Shown: in pieces, positions 1 to 6,646 of the stretch
Layout: the number at the start of each line of letters is the position of its first letter
Position numbering within the stretch: the first letter of the stretch is position 1
DNA from: Bdellovibrio sp.
GTDB lineage: Bacteria > Bdellovibrionota > UBA1018
Reading direction: 5' to 3'
Length of the DNA: 24,682 nucleotides
NCBI GenBank assembly: GCA_016213345.1
Contig: JACRAO010000060.1
Location: forward strand, 1 to 24,682
Notes under the pieces: generated by a model
Seen by the model: the letters and a program-made list of their open reading frames with translations, nothing else
Told to the model about the DNA's origin: nothing
The model's database searches: none
Made by a program: the position numbers and the translations under genes

Positions 1-1
1 G

Positions 2-397
2 GCATTATGGTTTTCTGGTTTGGGGGTGGCGTTGGTTTTCTATCAGCTTGGTTTTGAGTTTATGGCGGTTTTTCAGGGGGTAATTGCAACTCTTATGAGT
101 TTGCTGTTTATATATTATGGGGTCACTCTGGGTGAAAAATGGAGTATGTCAATACACAAGGGTGTGGTGTTGGTGGCTGCCGGCTTGATGAGCGCTTTTT
201 TGTTCTATTTTGCTTTTCAGAGGGTGTTAACAAAGTTTAACTTAATATCAGATTTTTTTAGTGTAAGAAAATTTGTAGAAAATTTGCATCTATTTAGTCG
301 CCAAGTATTAATAGAGAGTTTTTTATCGGTTTTGCTGTTAGCGATTATTTTATTTGTAACACTAATAGGTGTGGGCACAGTATCGCGGGAGGAATAA
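2..397 (+). CDS. NuoJ-like paralogue, 5' end cut by window (complex I membrane subunit, degenerate)
   Basis: The frame is open from the first bases of the window, so the true start lies upstream and only the last 131 codons are seen. It is a hydrophobic protein with several membrane segments. Its place before K-, L-, M- and N-like genes and the LLFIYYGVTLG stretch, which aligns with VLFIFVIMLLG of the canonical NuoJ at 13046, identify it as NuoJ-like. In NuoJ, TM3 carries a Tyr-Ala-Gly-Ala-Ile pi-bulge segment that gates the path between the quinone cavity and the antiporter-like subunits. Here that segment aligns with Ile-Ala-Thr-Leu-Met, so the Tyr and Gly are missing. It ends 5 bp before the next gene. 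The family assignment rests on gene order and weak similarity. Function in proton transfer is doubtful. Confidence 0.7.
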   Translation, partial: ALWFSGLGVALVFYQLGFEFMAVFQGVIATLMSLLFIYYGVTLGEKWSMSIHKGVVLVAAGLMSAFLFYFAFQRVLTKFNLISDFFSVRKFVENLHLFSRQVLIESFLSVLLLAIILFVTLIGVGTVSREE

Positions 398-402
398 AAA
401 GA

Positions 403-696
403 GTGATTTTGCTTTTTTTGGCATGTTTCATGTTTGGTATCGGAACAGTTTGTCTCATTTTTCGCGCAACATTGCTTAATATTTTGATGGGGTTTCAGAT
501 CCTTTTTTTTGGAATTTCATTGCTTTTTGCTTTTCTAAGTTCTATTTTAAATTCTCAAGAATTATCTTATTTATTTGGATTTTTTTTATTATTTGTCTTT
601 GTTGGTTTGGTGGCCGTAGGATTTTCGCTTATAATTCGTGTTTATTACTTAAAAAAGAGTATACAAGTGGGAGAATTAAGAAATTTAAAGCATTGA
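403..696 (+). CDS. NuoK-like paralogue lacking both membrane glutamates
   Basis: A 97-aa hydrophobic protein with three predicted membrane segments, the size of NuoK. I chose the GTG at 403 because GGGAGGA at 387-393 sits 9 bases upstream; the first ATG (424) lies inside TM1. LLNILMGFQ aligns with IIIVLMCIE of the canonical NuoK (13567). NuoK normally carries two TM glutamates (E39 and E75 in the canonical copy here) that belong to the hydrophilic axis of complex I. In this copy they align with Gln32 and Phe66. The gene lies in a tight run between the J- and L-like genes. It is likely a membrane subunit without proton-transfer capacity. The alignment was made by eye; the second position is anchored on the conserved Arg 13 residues later. 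Confidence 0.75.
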   Translation: MILLFLACFMFGIGTVCLIFRATLLNILMGFQILFFGISLLFAFLSSILNSQELSYLFGFFLLFVFVGLVAVGFSLIIRVYYLKKSIQVGELRNLKH

Positions 697-711
697 GGGG
701 TGTTGTTAAGG

Positions 712-2511
712 ATGGTTTTGTCGTTAGTGTTTTTATTTTGTTTGGTGGCGAATGCATTTTTTTGGGGTCTGATTTTTTACTTATGTGTGTGTGGGAAATT
801 ATCTTTGACAGTAATGGCTACAAATTGGGCATGGAAAGAATCCGGCTTTCAATTTATTTCGCTGGGGTTCTTTCCGGACAAGGTGGGGGTAGTTTTATCT
901 TTTGCATTTAGTTTAGTGATTTGTATTCTTTATTTATATGATTTTTTGGGGCAGAAAAATTTTACAACATACTACGACAGCAGGCGCGGTGCGGGATATT
1001 TATTAACAGTCTGTGGCTTTATTTTTAATTGGTTATCAATAAATCCTTGGTTAGCACTTGTGGGCACAACTCTCAACATAATGGGCGGCGCTCTTCTTTT
1101 AAATGATTTTTGGTACAAAAAATCAGGAACCAAATTAATGAGTTCTTATTTTATTGAAAACGGAGCGGTGCTTTTGCTTATATCTTTAGGCTGCTTTTGT
1201 TTAGCCAGTACTCCTGCTAGCCAGAATTGGATAGAGGTATTTTCCTTACCAGAAATGTCATTGATCTATCGTGTTGGCTTTTTATTAATAGTTTCCGGCG
1301 TTTTTATTTCAACACAGTCTTTTCCGTTTGGTAGATGGCTGTATTCAGATGAGGCGGATTTGTTTTTATCAACAAAAAAGATTTTTCCACAAATATTTAT
1401 TTTTATGTCTGTCTTTGTGTTCTTGGTTAGATACGAGACTTTTTTAAGAAGCACAGAAGTGATTAATGGTCTAGGATTTATAGCGCTTTTTTCTGCCTTA
1501 ATGACTACGTCTTCTGCGCTTTTACAAGAAAATCAGAGGAAAAGTGTTGAGATGTGGCATAACAGCGGACAAGCCTTAGTGCTTGCGGCTTTTTGTTTTT
1601 CTTCTTTGAATGCAGGATTTTGTTTATACGTGGGAATAGAAATTGCCAGTATATGTTTGATTTTCTTTATTTCTTTAAAAAATAAATTTGGAATATGGCT
1701 CTCTGTCCTTTCTAAACTCGGGCTTGTGGGATTTTTAGGGTTTAATGGTTTCTTATTGTTCTTTAACGGTCTTAGCGGCTCGATATGGCTAAAGCTGATG
1801 GGAATTGGCGCAGCTTTTTTATATATGATCACAGGAGTTAAGTTAGGAAAAGAATCTGTATTTGATAAGGGGGTTAAAAATAAGTTCAATATCCAAATTA
1901 TTTTGAGTTTTTTCTTATTGCTGTTTACGGTGGGGTTTCTGTGGACGATGACATTTTCTGGAATAGAGTTTTTATCTTTTGATAGGTTTTTCTCTTTTTC
2001 GCTGATTGATTTTATGTTTTCAGGTCAGCGAAACGCCATTGAGTTTTTGGATATTCGAGGAGCATTGATATTATATATTTTTTTAATTATATTTTCTTTT
2101 TTGTTGGTTTTTTGGGGTATTACAGAAAAGCATAATTTTTTTAATCTTTTTAAAGAAAAGCTTCATAGAGTGGCGTGTTTTTTTATTGATGGGTTTAAGA
2201 TCGAATTTTTTTTCAACAAGGTTGGTGCACTTTTCTTAGAGCTTTATAAGAAAACAATCGAAGGTTTTTTTATAAATATATTGGACAAGAAGTTGTTTAA
2301 ATATGCTTATGTATTTTTTGAATGGTCTGGTAAGTTTGTAGAGGGGTTTGTTTTATCTGTTACACGATTGGCAGAGCAAGCGGTTTTGAGGGCTGTGGAG
2401 GTGCTTGGTAAGTTGTTGCGCGTTGTCCACAGTGGACATTTACAGTGGCAGTTATTATTTGCGTTGGCAGTGACGGTATTATTGTTAATGAATTTTTTAA
2501 AAATGCAGTGA
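712..2511 (+). CDS. NuoL-like paralogue without proton-channel residues, C-terminal HL helix retained
   Basis: A 599-aa polytopic protein, about 45 residues shorter than the canonical NuoL at 13885. ATG 712 is preceded by GAGGGG at 695-700; an in-frame GTG at 700 is an alternative. Alignment to the canonical copy: TM5 Glu153 becomes Leu121, TM7 Lys244 becomes Ser200, His349 becomes Cys306, His353 becomes Gly310, Lys357 becomes Ala314, and TM12 Lys413-Asp414 become Phe352-Phe353. The last part still resembles the NuoL lateral helix: EWSGKFVEGF and LLRVVHSGHLQW match SQWSGQGLRVLHTGVVQ of the canonical copy, followed by a final TM. The protein therefore looks structurally like NuoL but cannot use the known lysine/glutamate proton path. 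The frame is intact over 1.8 kb, which argues against a dead pseudogene. Confidence 0.8.
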   Translation: MVLSLVFLFCLVANAFFWGLIFYLCVCGKLSLTVMATNWAWKESGFQFISLGFFPDKVGVVLSFAFSLVICILYLYDFLGQKNFTTYYDSRRGAGYLLTVCGFIFNWLSINPWLALVGTTLNIMGGALLLNDFWYKKSGTKLMSSYFIENGAVLLLISLGCFCLASTPASQNWIEVFSLPEMSLIYRVGFLLIVSGVFISTQSFPFGRWLYSDEADLFLSTKKIFPQIFIFMSVFVFLVRYETFLRSTEVINGLGFIALFSALMTTSSALLQENQRKSVEMWHNSGQALVLAAFCFSSLNAGFCLYVGIEIASICLIFFISLKNKFGIWLSVLSKLGLVGFLGFNGFLLFFNGLSGSIWLKLMGIGAAFLYMITGVKLGKESVFDKGVKNKFNIQIILSFFLLLFTVGFLWTMTFSGIEFLSFDRFFSFSLIDFMFSGQRNAIEFLDIRGALILYIFLIIFSFLLVFWGITEKHNFFNLFKEKLHRVACFFIDGFKIEFFFNKVGALFLELYKKTIEGFFINILDKKLFKYAYVFFEWSGKFVEGFVLSVTRLAEQAVLRAVEVLGKLLRVVHSGHLQWQLLFALAVTVLLLMNFLKMQ

Positions 2512-2533
2512 TATAGTGAGGAATGCGGTTTGG

Positions 2534-2679
2534 TTGGTTTTTTAGTGTTTTTAAATAATTTTGTTCGCTCAGGCGCGGCATCCCGCCTCTGGGGCCCCCT
2601 TGGCCATCCATGGCCGGGTCGCATCCAGCTCCCCCAAGGCCTTCTCTCACAAAATTATTCAAAAACACTAAAAAACTAA
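2534..2679. repeat. 146-bp palindromic element with 31-bp terminal inverted repeats and GC-rich core
   Basis: The arms 2534-2564 and 2649-2679 are inverted copies, 29 of 31 positions matching; one difference becomes a G-U pair in RNA. The arms are very AT-rich. The 84-bp core is strikingly GC-rich compared with its surroundings and holds smaller palindromes: GGCG/CGCC (2572-2587) and GGCCAT-CC-ATGGCC (2602-2615), the latter almost exactly at the centre of the element. It fills most of the 200-bp gap between the NuoL- and NuoM-like genes, the largest gap in the operon. It resembles a non-autonomous palindromic repeat (MITE- or REP/BIME-like). In mRNA it would form a long stem that could affect processing or expression of the genes after it. 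Confidence 0.8.
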
Positions 2680-2711
2680 TTAAATTATTTTACGCACTAC
2701 AGGAAAGAATT

Positions 2712-4280
2712 ATGTCTGATCATATAATAAGTTTTATCACCTTTACGCCTTTATTTGGGGCGTTGGTTTTTACTGTGTCTAATTTTTTTGAGCAAAAACA
2801 CATCGAAAAAGATATCAAGAAACATCTCAAGAAATATAATGACACGCTTGCTTCGTTAGTTAGCATAGGCGCCACTCTGTTGCCCCTAACCCTACTGGTT
2901 TATTGGATCTTTGGAGCAAAAACGGGACTAATCCAGCTTCCAACTATGGAAACCACTAAGTGGATTGATTCTTTTTCGATGAATTATGAAGTGGGTATTG
3001 ATGGTTTTAATATTTTACCCGCTTTGCTCATTGTTGTTCTTTTTCCAGTGCTGATGGCGTTTGAAAAAGACAAAGGCATAAATTTTAGAGGAATAGCGTC
3101 CTTGTTATTAATTTTAGAGACATCTTTATTGGGTGCGTTATTTTCTCAAAACCTTTTTTTGCTTTTCTTTTTTTGGATGTTTAGCTCGGTTCCACTTTGT
3201 TTTTTGATTGGACTATGGGGTGGCAACGAAAGAGGAGACGCGGCGTTTAAAACAATGATTTATTCAAGCGTTGGGAATGCGCTTTTTTTTGCTGCGTTGA
3301 TTCTCATTTATCATTATTCTTTGGATTCTTTGGCCCCCCCTAGCTTTTCTTTCGGTGCTTTACAAAACAATCATTTGCGGGATAAGACATTTACGTTTTT
3401 TGGTAGAGAACTAAATGTTTCAAGACTAGCGTTTTGGTTATTATGCGTGGGGCTAGTGCTGCGCGCACCGCTTTGGCCAGCGCACAGTTGGTTTTTGAGA
3501 ATTTCAGAACAAGCGAAATCAACAGTATTTATTACGTTTCCTGCTGTTGTATTTCCGGTTCTAATGTGTATTTTTATAAGAGTTTCTTATCAAATTTTTC
3601 CACAAACTTTATACGAAGCTTCTAGGTTGATTTTTATAGCGGGAGGACTTAGTTCTATTTTTGGAGTGTTGGGTGCACTCACACAAACAGAAATTAGAAA
3701 AATTATTGCCTATCTGTGTTTAAGTGAGTTTGGGTTAATTGTTTTAGGGTTTGCCTCCTTTAACGAAATGGCGGTTGTTGGGATTATTTTACAAATGTTT
3801 TCTTTTGGGATTTCTATTGGCGGATTGGGTATTCTTTTAGGTATTTTTTTAGATCGTGTTGTAGATCACAACAATCCCAAGAGGCCCGAAGAAGGTATAT
3901 CTGGGCTGGTTCATGTGGTTCCCTGGTTTTCTTTGATGTTTGCATTTTTCATTTGTTCTTTACTTGGTTTTCCGGGATTTAGTGGGTTTATAGGAAACAG
4001 CTTAATTTTATTTGGAAGCTTTTCAAGATACTTGTGGAGCCTTGTTTTGCTTGGGTTTATTTTACTTTTTTTTATGTATTGTCTGTTCTCTATATACAGA
4101 AGAATATTTTTTGGAGAGGCATTGGGTTTTAATAAAAATGTTTTTGATTTAAGCTCAAAAGAAAAAGCGTATTTGATACCACTGGTGGGAACATCGTTGC
4201 TGTTAGGTGTTTATCCAAAACCGTTATTAGAGCTAATTAAGCCCACGGTGATGCAATATATGGCGCAAGTGCTAAAATGA
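2712..4280 (+). CDS. NuoM-like paralogue with proton-channel residues replaced
   Basis: A 522-aa polytopic protein, the same length as the canonical NuoM at 15806. ATG 2712 has AGGAAAG at 2701-2707 just upstream; the longer open frame before it reads through the palindromic element and is not credible. Similarity is clear: VPLCFLIGLWGGNER matches VPMYFLIGIWGGKER, EIRKIIAYLCLSEFG matches DIKKLVAYSSVSHMG, and FPGFSGFIG matches LPGTNGFIG. The functional residues differ: TM5 Glu147 becomes Met156, TM7 Lys236 becomes Arg251 (charge kept), TM8 Lys267 becomes Pro282, His350 becomes Phe365, and TM12 Glu409 becomes Asn429. It overlaps the following gene by 4 bp (ATGA). This is an antiporter-like fold with an apparently broken proton path. 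Confidence 0.88.
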   Translation: MSDHIISFITFTPLFGALVFTVSNFFEQKHIEKDIKKHLKKYNDTLASLVSIGATLLPLTLLVYWIFGAKTGLIQLPTMETTKWIDSFSMNYEVGIDGFNILPALLIVVLFPVLMAFEKDKGINFRGIASLLLILETSLLGALFSQNLFLLFFFWMFSSVPLCFLIGLWGGNERGDAAFKTMIYSSVGNALFFAALILIYHYSLDSLAPPSFSFGALQNNHLRDKTFTFFGRELNVSRLAFWLLCVGLVLRAPLWPAHSWFLRISEQAKSTVFITFPAVVFPVLMCIFIRVSYQIFPQTLYEASRLIFIAGGLSSIFGVLGALTQTEIRKIIAYLCLSEFGLIVLGFASFNEMAVVGIILQMFSFGISIGGLGILLGIFLDRVVDHNNPKRPEEGISGLVHVVPWFSLMFAFFICSLLGFPGFSGFIGNSLILFGSFSRYLWSLVLLGFILLFFMYCLFSIYRRIFFGEALGFNKNVFDLSSKEKAYLIPLVGTSLLLGVYPKPLLELIKPTVMQYMAQVLK

Positions 4281-5749
4281 AGAATTTTGTTGTTCTATTG
4301 CCAGAAATTTATTTGATAATCACCCTGCTTGGTACAGTTGCCGGTGAAGCAGGATATCACGGAGAGGGGGTTAGGCTTATTAAGTGGACGGCTCTCATGG
4401 GGCTAGGCGCAGCTTTTTTTCAGGTTCTCATCCTTTTTAGTTTTGAACCAGTAACTGTTTTTCAAAATATTTACAGAATTAATCATTTTAAATTATTTTT
4501 TAAATTATTTTTTATTACTCTTGGAATAATTACATTTTTGATCTCAGATTTAGAAAAAGAAATCGAAAAAAATAAAATGACAGAATTTAGTATACTTATC
4601 TTAACGGCAGTGCTCTCTCTTTGTGTTTTGACGTCAGCTGAACAACTTGTATTTATGTTTTTAGCTATTCAGCTTTTTATGGTTACAAGTTATTTTTTAA
4701 TTTCCTTGGATAAAAAATCAGTTTTACCCGTAGAGGCAGGTATTAAATATTTTGTGATTGGAACGTTAGCGTCTGTTTTTTTTGTGTTGGGCATTATGTT
4801 AATATTTTTACTGACACGGTCGTTTTATTTAAATGAAATACGTGTGTCACTTTTGGGTTTACAACTCAATCGGGAGACCCTTATTGTTTTATTTGCCCTT
4901 GTTTTTTTTATCTTTTTTACATGGCTTGGGTTGTTTCCCGTATACTTTTGGTTAGTTGATGTTTTTGAGGGAGCGCCGACGCTTGTCTCTGCTTTTCTTT
5001 CGATTGCAAGTAAAGCTGCAGGAGTTTGTCTTTTTATTAGTTTAATTTTTCCAATTTTTACGCATAATACCGCAGGGCTATCCGGTGGCTTAAAGACTGT
5101 TGGATTTTTTGAGTGGCCCCTTTTTTTGGCTGTTATAATTGTCATTACGTTTGGTGTGGGTGCGGTTCTTTCGTTGCAGCAGAATCAATTAAAAAAGCTG
5201 GTTGCTTATTTCTCGATGATAGAAAGCAGTTATTTGCTTTTAGGATTTATAATTCTTGATCAAAATGCAATGGTGGCACTGCTTTATCATCTGATAGTGC
5301 AGCTTTTTTCTCTTATGGGGCTTTTCTATCTCATTTCCTATTTTCAGTCATTAGGGATACGTTCAGTTGAGGAATTTCGGGGTGATATTAAAAAATTTAT
5401 TCCTGAGGTCATAAGTTTCTTTATATTTTTTATAGGTCTTATAGGGTTTCCTCCGTCTCCGGGGTTTATAAGTAAGGTTATACTCATTGAGGCAGTGTTT
5501 GCAAATGGGTGGTCTTGTCTCGCTTTTTTCTCAATTATGGTGTTTTGTTTAGAGCTTATAGCTTTTTGTAGAATTGGGTTATATTTGATTACAGCTTTTG
5601 GCCAGGATAATTTAGCCACAATACCCATAATAACCACAAAAGAAAACCATTCTAATCGGATTCTTTTATGGTGCTTGGTGTTGCCGGTTTTTTTAACTGG
5701 TATTTTTTGTGAAAATATTTTTGATTTCTTGAGATACACAGTTCAATAA
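4277..5749 (+). CDS. NuoN-like paralogue, partly degenerate
   Basis: A 490-aa polytopic protein starting in a 4-bp overlap with the preceding gene. VDVFEGAPTLVSAF and ASKAAG match PDVYEGAPTPITGF and GLKAAA of the canonical NuoN (17371); QLKKLVAYFSMIESSYLLLG and FPPSPGFISK also match. It is the least degenerate of the five: TM5 Glu150 becomes Gln132 and TM7 Lys235 becomes Trp216, but the TM8 lysine (Lys246) and TM12 lysine (Lys400) are kept. It could be a half-channel or simply a slower-diverging copy. Only 15 bp separate it from nuoA, with no promoter or terminator seen, so the paralogue set and the canonical operon are probably cotranscribed. Confidence 0.88.
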   Translation: MKNFVVLLPEIYLIITLLGTVAGEAGYHGEGVRLIKWTALMGLGAAFFQVLILFSFEPVTVFQNIYRINHFKLFFKLFFITLGIITFLISDLEKEIEKNKMTEFSILILTAVLSLCVLTSAEQLVFMFLAIQLFMVTSYFLISLDKKSVLPVEAGIKYFVIGTLASVFFVLGIMLIFLLTRSFYLNEIRVSLLGLQLNRETLIVLFALVFFIFFTWLGLFPVYFWLVDVFEGAPTLVSAFLSIASKAAGVCLFISLIFPIFTHNTAGLSGGLKTVGFFEWPLFLAVIIVITFGVGAVLSLQQNQLKKLVAYFSMIESSYLLLGFIILDQNAMVALLYHLIVQLFSLMGLFYLISYFQSLGIRSVEEFRGDIKKFIPEVISFFIFFIGLIGFPPSPGFISKVILIEAVFANGWSCLAFFSIMVFCLELIAFCRIGLYLITAFGQDNLATIPIITTKENHSNRILLWCLVLPVFLTGIFCENIFDFLRYTVQ

Positions 5750-5764
5750 GTTATAAAATACTCT

Positions 5765-6124
5765 ATGCAATATGTTCCTATTTTCATATTAATGCTCATT
5801 GGTTTTATTATCGGGTGCGCAATTTTGGTGTTGTCATATTTGTTAGGACCCAAAACAAACAGTTTAAGAAAAAATCAACCTTTTGAATGTGGCATGCCCG
5901 CGTTGGGAAATGCAAAGCAAAGATTTTCTGTTCGGTTTTATTTGATTGCTCTTTTGTTTTTACTGTTTGATGTTGAAGCGGTTTTCTTTTTCCCTTGGGC
6001 GGTTGTCTATAGGGAATATTTAAGTATTAATGCTTTTATATTATATGAGATGGTCTTTTTTATAGCCATACTATTTTTGGGATATTTTTATGTTTTAAAG
6101 AAGGGAGCTTTAGAATGGGATTAG
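5765..6124 (+). CDS. nuoA: NADH-quinone oxidoreductase subunit A
   Basis: A 119-aa membrane subunit of complex I (NADH:quinone oxidoreductase), which lies next to the quinone chamber in the inner membrane. It has three membrane segments. The long first loop carries PFECG (Cys42, the conformation-sensitive loop cysteine of the family). TM2 contains LLFDVEAVFFFPW with the conserved acidic pair Asp69 and Glu71. Length is typical. The ATG lies 15 bp after the NuoN paralogue; no strong Shine-Dalgarno sequence is seen. It starts the canonical nuoA-N order. Confidence 0.96.
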   Translation: MQYVPIFILMLIGFIIGCAILVLSYLLGPKTNSLRKNQPFECGMPALGNAKQRFSVRFYLIALLFLLFDVEAVFFFPWAVVYREYLSINAFILYEMVFFIAILFLGYFYVLKKGALEWD

Positions 6125-6127
6125 TGC

Positions 6128-6646
6128 ATGAGTAAAGACGGCTCTTTAGATTATTTTACAACACGTTTGGATGCTTTTATCAATTGGGGAAGGAAAAATT
6201 CTCTTTGGCCGCTTCCTTTTGGCACAAGCTGTTGCGGGATTGAACTTATGTCTACATTGGCTGCAGATTACGACATGTCTCGTTTTGGAGCAGAGGTTAT
6301 TAGGTTCTCTCCCAGGCAAAGCGATCTGCTTGTGGTTGCTGGAATTGTGGTTTCGAAGATGGCTCCAGTTTTACGAATGGTTTACGATCAAATGAGCGAT
6401 CCCAAGTGGGTGATGTCTATTGGCGCGTGTGCTTCGTCTGGTGGAATTTTTAATGTTTATAGCGTTACTCAAGGAATTGACACGATTCTGCCAGTAGATG
6501 TTTACGTTCCGGGTTGTCCCCCCGCGCCAGAAGGAATTTTACACGCCTTAATGATGTTACAAGAAAGCATTGCAAAAGGTGAAACATATTCCCAAAAAAA
6601 ATTACATATAAGACCAGAACAAAGCGGTGGGGCGCTTAATCTATGA
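6128..6646 (+). CDS. nuoB: NADH-quinone oxidoreductase subunit B (cluster N2)
   Basis: A 172-aa soluble subunit at the junction of the peripheral arm and membrane. It holds the [4Fe-4S] cluster N2 that passes electrons to quinone. The tandem cysteines Cys35-Cys36 (FGTSCCGIEL), Cys101 (GACASSGG) and Cys130 (VPGCPPAPEG) are the expected four ligands. Length is normal for the family. It begins 3 bp after nuoA and its stop overlaps the nuoCD start (ATGA at 6643-6646), which suggests coupled translation. Confidence 0.98.
   Translation: MSKDGSLDYFTTRLDAFINWGRKNSLWPLPFGTSCCGIELMSTLAADYDMSRFGAEVIRFSPRQSDLLVVAGIVVSKMAPVLRMVYDQMSDPKWVMSIGACASSGGIFNVYSVTQGIDTILPVDVYVPGCPPAPEGILHALMMLQESIAKGETYSQKKLHIRPEQSGGALNL

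Noticed and set aside
693..911. 72-aa plus-strand open frame at the start of nuoL'
   Set aside because: It lies in another frame within the NuoL paralogue and has no support of its own.
2307..2668. Two minus-strand open frames across the nuoL'-nuoM' gap
   Set aside because: They are read through the palindromic GC-rich element and the nuoL' coding end, with no ribosome binding site or family resemblance.
2610..2711. N-terminal extension of the NuoM paralogue from ATG 2610
   Set aside because: This ATG lies in the centre of the palindrome; ATG 2712 has a ribosome binding site and gives the same length as canonical NuoM.
1..5749. The upstream set as an Mrp-type Na+/H+ antiporter cluster
   Set aside because: The J-K-L-M-N order, the HL helix on the L-like protein and closer match to the adjacent Nuo proteins fit complex I; no MrpE/F/G-like genes are seen.
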